34,710 nt of DNA from Caldifarciminota bacterium (GTDB lineage: Bacteria; Hydrothermota; Tepidihabitantia; Tepidihabitantales; Tepidihabitantaceae), in contig JAPLUO010000454.1 of the NCBI GenBank assembly GCA_026397595.1, positions 1-34,710 of the forward strand. The letters run 5' to 3'. The position numbers and the translations under genes are program-made. Shown here piece after piece: positions 7,799-15,625 of this stretch. Within the stretch, counting starts at the first letter, position 1. Each line of letters opens with the position of its first letter. Under the pieces are notes generated by a model. It ran no database searches, was not told where the DNA came from, and saw only the letters and a list, made by a program, of their open reading frames with translations.

Positions 7799-8485
7799 AT
7801 GATGATGAAACGTCAAGACTCACACCTGACGCCCGATGCTCGACGCCGGGCGTTGAATGCCGGACGTCCCGCTCCTCGTGTGTCCGGCGTCTGGCGTGCA
7901 GCGCGTCGGGTCTCTGACGACCGCGGCGTTGCGGCACTCGAGGGGCTGCTCGTTCTCGCGCTTTTCGCCGGCGTGCTTCTCGCCTGCCTGTTCCTTGTCC
8001 AGTGGGGTACGTACCTTCAGTCCGCGCAGATGGGCGCGCGACTGCTGGCATTCGATGCCGGCGACATCGCGCTCGCCAAGCTCGGAAAAGCACCGAACCA
8101 ACCCACCCAGCAGTTCGCGAGCCAGGATTGGCGCACGCTGGTCGCGAGCCCCGGGGCAATCTGGCTCGGCGGAGTGTTCGCCCTGTCGAGCGGCGGTTTC
8201 TCGGGCAGCGTGACCGGCACGGCGCAGGGGCGGCTGCCGGGCCAGGGGCCGTCATTGTTCAACTATTCTCCTGCGACCATGGGCTACGGCGCTCGCAACT
8301 GGGCCGCGGCATCGAACCCCTGGGCAGTGCCCGAGTCGGTTGTCCAGTTGACCTTCCTGCGCGTCGCGTACAAAGTCGGACGTTACCAGGTGGACACGAG
8401 CCAGATTCCTTCGATGGTCGTGGAGTCAATCCCGCAGCAGATTGCCATCGTGGAGACGATATTCCGTCGCGTAGGAATCTGGTGA
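7799..8485 (+). CDS. TadE-like minor pilin / pilus assembly protein
   Basis: 'DDRGVAALEGLLVLALFAGVLLACLFLVQWGTYLQSAQMGARLLAFDAGD'; the ORF-track start at 7598 overlaps the previous gene, and ATGATGATG at 7799-7807 is the more likely start. Confidence 0.65.
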   Translation: MMMKRQDSHLTPDARRRALNAGRPAPRVSGVWRAARRVSDDRGVAALEGLLVLALFAGVLLACLFLVQWGTYLQSAQMGARLLAFDAGDIALAKLGKAPNQPTQQFASQDWRTLVASPGAIWLGGVFALSSGGFSGSVTGTAQGRLPGQGPSLFNYSPATMGYGARNWAAASNPWAVPESVVQLTFLRVAYKVGRYQVDTSQIPSMVVESIPQQIAIVETIFRRVGIW

Positions 8486-8489
8486 GTCG

Positions 8490-9305
8490 ATGAAAGTGGT
8501 GCTGCGCGTAATCCTGACCGTGCTACTGGTTATCCTGGGGCTGGAGGTGGGCATCAAGCTCACGCCCGGGCTGGCATCGTGGACGGGAGCCGTTCCTCAT
8601 TCCTCATTCCTCGTTCCTCATCCCTCGTTCCTCGGTCCCCGGTCTCCAGTCTCCCCCGCAGCGCAGCCGGACTGGGGCGGTGGCCGGTTGTCGTTCCCGG
8701 TCGGCTCGGCTACCGCTATCATTGACTCGGTCACAACAGCATCCGCAGAAGACCCGCCGAAAACGCAAGCCTGGTCCGGCCAGGCGGGCGGCGTCGTACT
8801 CCGGCAGAAGTCTGGCACCGATTATGCCCTTACGCTGGCTTTGCCTACTCCCGGTCAGCCCGGCCGGTGCGGGCTGTTTCAATTGCCTTCATCCGACCAC
8901 TTCAAGAGAGAACTCCTTCCGGCGGCGAAAGATGCGGAAGCGCCTGCCCCGGATATCCCTCTCTACCCGCAGTCAAGCTGCCGGATGCAGGTCGGACGTG
9001 GCACTGCCTGTTTTGTCGGATTCTACCTTACTCCCGACAGCGTTGAAGCGGTCCGCTCATTCTACGTACGGACCCTCAGTAAGCTCGGCTGGCAGCGCAT
9101 AACGACGGGAGACGGAAGACGGGAGACGGGCCGGACCGGTCCCCGGTCTCCGGTCTCCGGTCATTCCGTGCTGGAGACCTTCGCAAAGCGCAATGAGGAC
9201 CGGACGGTTGTCGTGCAGTTGAGGAAACAGGACTCGGTAACGACCCGCATCGGCCTGGTCGCGATGATGTCCGGAGGGAGTCCTGACCGTAGCGAAAGGA
9301 AATAA
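8490..9305 (+). CDS. Tad-locus hypothetical protein with N-terminal TM
   Basis: MKVVLRVILTVLLVILGLEVGIKLTPG; starts 4 nt after the preceding stop; contains two low-complexity inserts. Confidence 0.65.
   Translation: MKVVLRVILTVLLVILGLEVGIKLTPGLASWTGAVPHSSFLVPHPSFLGPRSPVSPAAQPDWGGGRLSFPVGSATAIIDSVTTASAEDPPKTQAWSGQAGGVVLRQKSGTDYALTLALPTPGQPGRCGLFQLPSSDHFKRELLPAAKDAEAPAPDIPLYPQSSCRMQVGRGTACFVGFYLTPDSVEAVRSFYVRTLSKLGWQRITTGDGRRETGRTGPRSPVSGHSVLETFAKRNEDRTVVVQLRKQDSVTTRIGLVAMMSGGSPDRSERK
8591..8656. repeat. pyrimidine-arm low-complexity insert R4, in-frame
   Basis: cgttcctcattcctcattcctcgttcctcatccctcgttcctcggtccccggtctccagtctcccc; encodes PHSSFLVPHPSFLGPRSPVSP. Confidence 0.7.
9104..9162. repeat. 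palindromic low-complexity insert R5, in-frame
   Basis: gacgggagacggaagacgggagacgggccggaccggtccccggtctccggtctccggtc; encodes GDGRRETGRTGPRSPVSG. Confidence 0.75.
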
Positions 9306-9311
9306 GCAACT

Positions 9312-10055
9312 ATGGTGGAACCCGAAAAAACCGGCCTGCTGTCCAAGAACGCATGGCGATCACTGATACTTGCCGTTGTCCTGGGCCTGGTCGGGATAGC
9401 CCTGATGAGCTACTATCTTCGTTCCCGGGATAAGAAGAAGGTGACGATCATGGTCGCGGTGGCCACCCGGCAGATTGCCGGCGGTGACACCATCAAGCAC
9501 GGCATGATCGTCCCGAAGGAGCTTCCCGATGGCGCAATCGGCGGCAACTTCGTGGACGGCAAGGACATCATCGCAGTGGAAGGGAGGATCGTGGGCGTTG
9601 ACATGGACCCGGGCCAACCCCTCTACTGGAATGCCATCCCCCTCGCGTCCCAGGGCGGGTACGATCGCTACTTAAGACCCGAGAACCGCGACCGGGCATT
9701 CGCCATCACCTTTTCGGGCGCGCTCGGCGGTGCGGCATTACCCGGGGATGTAATTGACATCCTGGGCACGTATTCCGGACAGGCATTCGAGGTGCTGCCC
9801 GCGGTGACGGTCATCGGCAAGGTCGGACAGACGCTGGTGCTGAACGTGACACCGGAAGAGGAACTGCTGCTCCTCGCCGCGCAGCCCTGCAACCTGACTC
9901 TATCCCTACGCAGCAAGAAGGAGCCACAGGAAGACATGAAACTCAAACCGGTCGGGCTTGGTGACGTTCTACCCCAGTCCCAGGTGCTGGGAAGAGCAAG
10001 AACGGCGAGATTGCGTGACACGCTCGGACCCTCGGGGACAATCCGCCGTGACTGA
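9312..10055 (+). CDS. cpaB: Flp pilus assembly protein CpaB/RcpC
   Basis: N-terminal TM, SAF-like 'VAVATRQIAGGDTIKHGMIVPKELPDG', 'PGDVIDILGTY', 'LVLNVTPEEELLLLAAQPCNLTLSLRS'. Confidence 0.85.
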   Translation: MVEPEKTGLLSKNAWRSLILAVVLGLVGIALMSYYLRSRDKKKVTIMVAVATRQIAGGDTIKHGMIVPKELPDGAIGGNFVDGKDIIAVEGRIVGVDMDPGQPLYWNAIPLASQGGYDRYLRPENRDRAFAITFSGALGGAALPGDVIDILGTYSGQAFEVLPAVTVIGKVGQTLVLNVTPEEELLLLAAQPCNLTLSLRSKKEPQEDMKLKPVGLGDVLPQSQVLGRARTARLRDTLGPSGTIRRD

Positions 10056-10074
10056 CAGTCGAAATGGGGGTAAC

Positions 10075-11238
10075 ATGCGTTGCCTGACCTTGTTGATCAT
10101 TCTCCTGACGACCGCCGTCGTCGGCACGGCCTACGCGTACGAGGAAGAAGTGACGGTCGGCGTTGGGGAGCAGAGGATTGTGCCGGTCCCGCCCGGGAGC
10201 GACATCACTTTCACCGGCCCGCTGCATATCGTGCGACTGGATGCCGGGAGGGTCAAGATCATCGGCGACGGTGCCGGGTGGGGCTCGGTCACCGTGAAAA
10301 GCGGGAATGAAATCTCCCAGTACTCGGTCACGATCGTCACCATCCCCCCGGAGCAGACGATCGCCAAACTGAAGTCACTGATGGGAGATATCGGACTGAC
10401 CTACTCTACGGGCGGCGGCCAGGTTATCGTCGAGGGACGAATTGAAACCTCCAAGGACCTGGAGCGTTTCAATCGGGTAATGGAGATGTTTCCCGGGGTG
10501 GTCAACATGGTTGTCATCGCCGCCAAGGAAGCTCTAATCGACATCGCCGTCACCCTCGTCGAGGTGGAGGCCACCACGGCCGCGGATCTTGGACTCCTCA
10601 ACATCGCTCCGCCGACCGCCTCGGCCACGATGACCGGCACGATCCCGCTGGGCGACATCACTGCAGGGAAGATCAATACCGGCGACTTCGACGTGAACGT
10701 CGCTTTGTCCACCCAGCTTCTCAACGCGCTTAGTGCACAGATCCAGGGCGGCCGGGCCAAGATCATCGCCAACCCGAGGATCATCACGCAGAACCGGAAA
10801 GAAGCCTCTATCACTTCCGGGGGCGAGATACCATATCGGGTGGTCGGCGCAACCGGAGCCCAGGGCGTGGAGTACAAGCAGTATGGCATCACATTGCGAG
10901 TGACGCCGGAAGAGCGGGCGAACGACGTGCTCCTGCAATTGCACCTGGAGTCGAGCGAACCGGTCGGTACGGTGAACGGCGTCAGCGAGAATCCGCTGAC
11001 CTCACGCAGCGTCGACCTCAACCTCGCGGTCGACAAAGACAAGACGCTGGCCGTCGCCGGTCTCTACGACGCCGTTACTTCCCGCGACACCCGGGGCGGC
11101 TGCCTCGTTCCACTGTTCGCGACCTCCTCATCCACCCGGAAACGCGAGATAATCGTCCTGGTCACCCCACGCGTATCCTTTGACGGCATCGGGCAGGATT
11201 ACTTTAAGATGGTCAATCCCAAGGACCTGAAGAGGTAA
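10075..11238 (+). CDS. cpaC: type II/III-like secretin CpaC/RcpA
   Basis: 'GGGQVIVEGRIETSKDLERFNRV', 'AKIIANPRIITQNRKEASITSGGEIPYRV', 'YGITLRVTPE'; ATG at 10075 preceded by gggggtaac. Confidence 0.88.
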   Translation: MRCLTLLIILLTTAVVGTAYAYEEEVTVGVGEQRIVPVPPGSDITFTGPLHIVRLDAGRVKIIGDGAGWGSVTVKSGNEISQYSVTIVTIPPEQTIAKLKSLMGDIGLTYSTGGGQVIVEGRIETSKDLERFNRVMEMFPGVVNMVVIAAKEALIDIAVTLVEVEATTAADLGLLNIAPPTASATMTGTIPLGDITAGKINTGDFDVNVALSTQLLNALSAQIQGGRAKIIANPRIITQNRKEASITSGGEIPYRVVGATGAQGVEYKQYGITLRVTPEERANDVLLQLHLESSEPVGTVNGVSENPLTSRSVDLNLAVDKDKTLAVAGLYDAVTSRDTRGGCLVPLFATSSSTRKREIIVLVTPRVSFDGIGQDYFKMVNPKDLKR

Positions 11239-11242
11239 TGCG

Positions 11243-12892
11243 ATGTCGTTGAAGGTCGAAGACGGGAGACAGAAGACGGAAGACGGAAGACCGAAGACCG
11301 AAGACGGTCTCCGGTCCCCGGTCTCCGGTCCTCAGTCCCCGGTCCCCGGTCCCCAGACCCCGGTGCTTGCCGACCCCGAAGCGTCCAAGAATCTCGCCGA
11401 GTTGTTCGATCAGACCAACCGGCTGCTGGCAACCGGCTTCGTCAGCCGCAGCCGGACGTCTCCGGAAGAGAAAGAACCTGCCCCCGGTCAATCGGCCGAG
11501 AGCCGCGACGACGGCCGGCCTGGCATCGGAACTCCCGGGACGATGCCGAACCTGTCGATACCGGCGGGCACCCGGGACGTCGACCGCGAAGCGCTGCCGG
11601 AGACAGCGCCGCCGGCCGACGATGGGTTGCTTGAACTCAAGCAGCGCGCCCATGACGAGCTCCTGAAACGCGTGAACAAACAGAAGCTGAGTTTCGAAGG
11701 GCTCGGCGATGGCGAGTTCCGGGACCGGGTAACCGAAATCCTGAGGATCATACTCGCGGAGCCCTCGACCGTGATTCCACCCGGGTGGACGCGGCAGTCG
11801 CTGTTGTCGGAGCTGCTCAATGATTTCCTCGGCCTGGGCCCGCTCGAGAAGTACCTGGCCGACGATACGGTTACCGAGGTCATGGTGAACCGGCCCGACC
11901 AGATATACGTTGAACGGAAGGGCCGGCTGGAGCTGACCAGCGGGCGGTTCCTGAATGAAAACCAGATCCGCGCCGTGATTCAGCGGATAATCCAGCCGCT
12001 GGGCCGGCACGTTGATGAGGCCGTGCCCTATGTTGACGCCCGGCTCCCCGACGGTTCGCGCGTGCACGTGATAATCCCGCCGCTGGCCCTGAACGGTCCG
12101 AAGGTGACGATCCGGAAGTTCTTCAAGAACAGGCTGACTACGGACGACCTGCTCCGGCTGGGTTCGCTGAGCCGGCAGATGGCCGGATTCCTCGAGATGA
12201 TGGTCAAGGCGCGGGCCAACATCCTGGTCTCGGGCGGGTCCGGCAGCGGCAAGACGACGCTGCTGAACGTTCTCTCCAACTTCATCCCCGACAATCAGCG
12301 GATTATCACCGTCGAAGACGCCGCCGAACTACATCTCAACAAGCATCACGTTATCACGCTTGAGGCCCGGGCCGCAAGCGTCGAGGGCACCGGCGCCGTG
12401 TCGATCCGCGAACTGGTCAGGAACACGCTGCGCATGCGGCCGGACCGAATCGTGGTCGGGGAGTGTCGCGGCGGCGAGGCGCTGGACATGCTGCAGGCGA
12501 TGAATACCGGCCACGACGGCTCCATGACTACGATTCACGCCAATTCCCCAAGGGATGCGCTGGCCCGGCTGGAGACCCTGGTGCTGATGGCCGGCGTGGA
12601 TCTCCCGTCGCGCGCAATCCGGGAACAGATTGCATCAGCGATCAACATCGTGGTCCAGACCGGGCGCATGCCTGACGGTTCACGCAAGATAAACCGCATC
12701 ACGGAGGTTTCCGGAATCGGGGAGAACGCCGTTTTCATGACGCAGGAGATATTCCTCTTCAAGCAACAGGGAATCGACGCTGCGGGTCGGATCATCGGCC
12801 GGTACCAGCCGACCGGCACGATCCCCAGGATCGTCGAGCAGTTGCGCGCCCGGGGAGTCAAGGTCGCCATGGAGGTGTTCGCTGCTGCTTAG
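11243..12892 (+). CDS. cpaF: Tad secretion ATPase CpaF/TadA
   Basis: Walker A 'VSGGSGSGKTTLLNVLS', 'RIITVEDAAELHL', 'LRMRPDRIVVGECRGGEALDMLQAMNTGHDGSMTTIHAN'. Confidence 0.93.
   Translation: MSLKVEDGRQKTEDGRPKTEDGLRSPVSGPQSPVPGPQTPVLADPEASKNLAELFDQTNRLLATGFVSRSRTSPEEKEPAPGQSAESRDDGRPGIGTPGTMPNLSIPAGTRDVDREALPETAPPADDGLLELKQRAHDELLKRVNKQKLSFEGLGDGEFRDRVTEILRIILAEPSTVIPPGWTRQSLLSELLNDFLGLGPLEKYLADDTVTEVMVNRPDQIYVERKGRLELTSGRFLNENQIRAVIQRIIQPLGRHVDEAVPYVDARLPDGSRVHVIIPPLALNGPKVTIRKFFKNRLTTDDLLRLGSLSRQMAGFLEMMVKARANILVSGGSGSGKTTLLNVLSNFIPDNQRIITVEDAAELHLNKHHVITLEARAASVEGTGAVSIRELVRNTLRMRPDRIVVGECRGGEALDMLQAMNTGHDGSMTTIHANSPRDALARLETLVLMAGVDLPSRAIREQIASAINIVVQTGRMPDGSRKINRITEVSGIGENAVFMTQEIFLFKQQGIDAAGRIIGRYQPTGTIPRIVEQLRARGVKVAMEVFAAA
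11256..11363. repeat. palindromic low-complexity insert R6, in-frame at the CpaF N-terminus
   Basis: gaagacgggagacagaagacggaagacggaagaccgaagaccgaagacggtctccggtccccggtctccggtcctcagtccccggtccccggtcccc; encodes VEDGRQKTEDGRPKTEDGLRSPVSGPQSPVPGPQTP. Confidence 0.8.
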
Positions 12893-12944
12893 TGTTATTG
12901 CCTACGCCGCGGTCTTCGGGGCCCTGGTTCTCGCCGGTCTCGTC

Positions 12945-13724
12945 GTGGTGCAGGTCGCTACCACCTACCGCCGCCGATTTCTCGCGCGGACCGAAGAGCA
13001 GGTAGTGGCGCTCTACCTGGGCGTCTCCCCGGAACGGCTGTGGCTGTATACGCTGCTCGGCGCGACCGCCGGCGCGCTGCTGATGGCCCTGGTGTCGAAT
13101 TTCAGGCCGCTGATGGTCGCTGCGGGCGCGGCCGCCGGGTTCATGGTACCCCGCCTCTACCTGAACAACACGGAGCAGCGGCGACGTCGGAAGTTCGACG
13201 CCCAACTGCTTGAGGCCATCCCCATGCTGGCCGGCGCAATGAAGGCGGGGATGAGCCTGCTGCAGGCCATGGAGCAGATCACCCGGGAAATGGGCCCGCC
13301 GATCCGTCAGGAATTCGCCCACGCCCTGCAGGAGAACCGGGTCGGGAAACCGCTCATGGAGGCCCTCAATGACATGAAGAATCGACTCCGCACGGATGAC
13401 TTGAGCATCACCGTAGACGCCGTCGGCATCTCGCAGGAAACCGGCGGAGTGCTGTCCGAAGTATTGATGAAAATCGCAGAGACGATCAAATCGCGGAACC
13501 GAGTCCGGACCAAGATTGACACCCTGACCGCACAGGGACGGCTCCAGGGAATCATCATGAGCCTCATGCCGTGGGGGCTGGCGGCCATCCTGTTCCTGCT
13601 GGACCCTGAGCTGATGCGCCCCATGTTCACCACAGGAACGGGTCAGATCATCCTGGTCGCCATCGTCATTCTCGAAATAATGGGCTGGCTTGTAATCCGA
13701 AGGCTCGTCTCCATCGACGTTTAG
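12945..13724 (+). CDS. tadB: Tad inner-membrane protein TadB (true start probably upstream; in-frame TM-coding sequence extends to about 12880)
   Basis: 'RRRKFDAQLLEAIPMLAGAMKAGMSLLQAMEQITREMGPP' type II secretion F-domain motif; upstream in-frame codons read LLLSVIAYAAVFGALVLAGLV without an ATG. Confidence 0.85.
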   Translation: MVQVATTYRRRFLARTEEQVVALYLGVSPERLWLYTLLGATAGALLMALVSNFRPLMVAAGAAAGFMVPRLYLNNTEQRRRRKFDAQLLEAIPMLAGAMKAGMSLLQAMEQITREMGPPIRQEFAHALQENRVGKPLMEALNDMKNRLRTDDLSITVDAVGISQETGGVLSEVLMKIAETIKSRNRVRTKIDTLTAQGRLQGIIMSLMPWGLAAILFLLDPELMRPMFTTGTGQIILVAIVILEIMGWLVIRRLVSIDV

Positions 13725-13731
13725 GAGGCCT

Positions 13732-14610
13732 ATGCTACTTGCCATATCGTTGCTCCTCTTTGCCGTCGTTGCTTTCCTCGTTGGCCGTTGGTACTACCGG
13801 CGGTCTAAGCTGAAGGCGGCGATGCCGAAGCGTGCGGAAGATGACGTGCCCGAGCTTTTCAGGGCTTTCCGGCCGCTGATCCGGCTTCTCGCCGGCTACA
13901 ATAAGCTTATCCCGCTGCCCGGAATCAGAGAACGGTATGCGCACCAAATTGAACGGGCCGGACTGAAGTTCGAACTGACCGCCGACGAGTTCATTGCCAT
14001 CAAGGAAATCGCCGTGCTGGTAATGGCTGTGATTGCACTCCTGATTCAGGCCGCCCTGGGTCAGAGCTGGCTGATCGTCCTTGCCATCGTCTTCATTGGC
14101 ATGGTGTTTCCGGACCTCCTCCTATCGGGGGCGGTGAAAAAACAGGAGCACGCCTGCTTGCGGGCGCTGCCCGGATTCCTGGACCTGCTCGCTCTTTCGG
14201 TGGAAGCCGGAATGGGCTTTGATTCAGCCGTGCGGAAGCTGACAGAGGTGCTCGAGTCGGGTCCGCTTATTTGGTGGTTCCAGGCGTATCTGCGAAGCAT
14301 GAACGTGGGCAAGCCGCGCACCGAGGCGTTGCGGGAGATGGCCCGGAAGCTGGACCTGCCTGACCTGACCACCTTCACCAATGCGGTGGTCCAGGCTACG
14401 TCGACGGGCGCGAGCATGGGACCGGTGCTAAAGACGGAAGCGGCCGAGATGTTGTTCCGCCGGTTCGAGCGGGCTGAGAAAGCGGCGCACGAACTGCCTG
14501 TGAAGATACTCTTCCCCCTGTTCGTTTTCGTTTTCCCGGCTACCTTCATGATGATCCTTGGGCCGATGTACTTCCAGTTCGTGACGTCGGGCACAGCAGG
14601 TGCACTGTAA
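13732..14610 (+). CDS. tadC: Tad inner-membrane protein TadC
   Basis: 'ALPGFLDLLALSVEAGMGFDSAVRKLTE', 'KAAHELPVKILFPLFVFVFPATFMMILGP'. Confidence 0.88.
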   Translation: MLLAISLLLFAVVAFLVGRWYYRRSKLKAAMPKRAEDDVPELFRAFRPLIRLLAGYNKLIPLPGIRERYAHQIERAGLKFELTADEFIAIKEIAVLVMAVIALLIQAALGQSWLIVLAIVFIGMVFPDLLLSGAVKKQEHACLRALPGFLDLLALSVEAGMGFDSAVRKLTEVLESGPLIWWFQAYLRSMNVGKPRTEALREMARKLDLPDLTTFTNAVVQATSTGASMGPVLKTEAAEMLFRRFERAEKAAHELPVKILFPLFVFVFPATFMMILGPMYFQFVTSGTAGAL

Positions 14611-15233
14611 TGATTGAAAATTCCGACCTCCACGGCGTCGAGTACCCTTCCGGCGAGCCGCCGACAGTCGAGGAAGCGACTCAGCGGAAGCGTCCGGCCA
14701 AGACCGGAAGGCTGGCCGGCATCGCCCTGCTTGCGCTCCTCGCGATCGTCGCGGTCATCGGCTTCACGCCAGGTCTGCGGAAGGAATTCCTGGGCCAGAC
14801 TGCGAAGATGCTTCCGAAACGTGTCGCTCCGTCCCCGGCGGATCCGGAGCCGATTCCGGCAGTGCCGGTCTTGTGGGATGGGCTTGACGTCAGCTCGATG
14901 CCCGCCGATGTCGCGCAGGACCTGAGAATGGGCAAGTACTACTACGACCGGCGCCTGCCCGGCAATTTCGGTCTGGCGATCGACTACTGGAAGCAGACGG
15001 TAGCTCACACCGAAGGAACAACCCGCGATGAGCTGCAGCGTCTTGTTGCGTCGGCCGAGAACGAACTGGCCCGCCAGTTCAGCAGTGACTCGGGTGACGC
15101 CTTCGTGCTGCTCAAACAGGGCAAGCGGGCCGAGGCAGTGATCCTGCTGGAGAAAATGCGGGCTGACTACAGCGACATCAACGCCCATCAGTACGTCTGG
15201 GCGTCGCGGATGCTGGCCCGACGACGCCGCTGA
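14610..15233 (+). CDS. single-TM TPR-like protein of Tad locus
   Basis: One TM (GRLAGIALLALLAIVAVIGF), helical C-terminal half with tetratricopeptide-like spacing; start overlaps the tadC stop. Confidence 0.55.
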   Translation: MIENSDLHGVEYPSGEPPTVEEATQRKRPAKTGRLAGIALLALLAIVAVIGFTPGLRKEFLGQTAKMLPKRVAPSPADPEPIPAVPVLWDGLDVSSMPADVAQDLRMGKYYYDRRLPGNFGLAIDYWKQTVAHTEGTTRDELQRLVASAENELARQFSSDSGDAFVLLKQGKRAEAVILLEKMRADYSDINAHQYVWASRMLARRRR

Positions 15234-15239
15234 CCGGAC

Positions 15240-15530
15240 ATGGACCAGAAGTCACGAGTTTCGAGTTCCGAGTTCCGAGTTACGGACCGGGAACTGCGAC
15301 AGGTTGAGACCATCGAGTTCCGGCTCCCCCGCATCACGCATCGCTCATCACTCATCGTTCATCACTTGCGGACGCTGCTCCGCGATGAGACTGCAGTCAC
15401 GTACACCGAGTACGTCGTCGCCGCCCTCGCCATTGCGCTTGGGGCCATCGCCGCCTCCCGGGCGATTGCCGGCGTCCTGGTCAACTACCTCCATCGTATC
15501 TACCTGGTAGTCACGTTGCCGATACCCTGA
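15240..15530 (+). CDS. divergent Flp-like pilin with repeat-derived N-terminal extension
   Basis: 'LLRDETAVTYTEYVVAALAIALGAIAASRAIAGVLVNYL' resembles the Flp core; the preceding ~40 aa are encoded by low-complexity insert R7. Confidence 0.55.
   Translation: MDQKSRVSSSEFRVTDRELRQVETIEFRLPRITHRSSLIVHHLRTLLRDETAVTYTEYVVAALAIALGAIAASRAIAGVLVNYLHRIYLVVTLPIP
15251..15367. repeat. low-complexity insert R7 (CGAGTTC- and CATCACT-type tandem units)
   Basis: cgagtttcgagttccgagttccgagttacgg ... gcatcacgcatcgctcatcactcatcgttcatcac. Confidence 0.65.
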
Positions 15531-15620
15531 GGCTGAGGCCGAGGCTAAGGTCAAGGTTAAGAGCAAGACCAAGTCCAAGGCGCCCCTGGCCTTAACCTTA
15601 ACCTCAACCTCAACCTCTCC
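15531..15620. repeat. intergenic palindromic low-complexity element R8
   Basis: ggctgaggccgaggctaaggtcaaggttaag ... ccttaaccttaacctcaacctcaacc (about 18/21 complementary in the inner arms); begins immediately after a stop codon. Confidence 0.75.
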
Positions 15621-15625
15621 TTCCG

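Noticed and set aside
15531-15620. Telomere-like TTAACC repeats
   Set aside because: Short, interstitial, paired with an inverted GGTTAAG arm, and fits the local palindromic-element family better.
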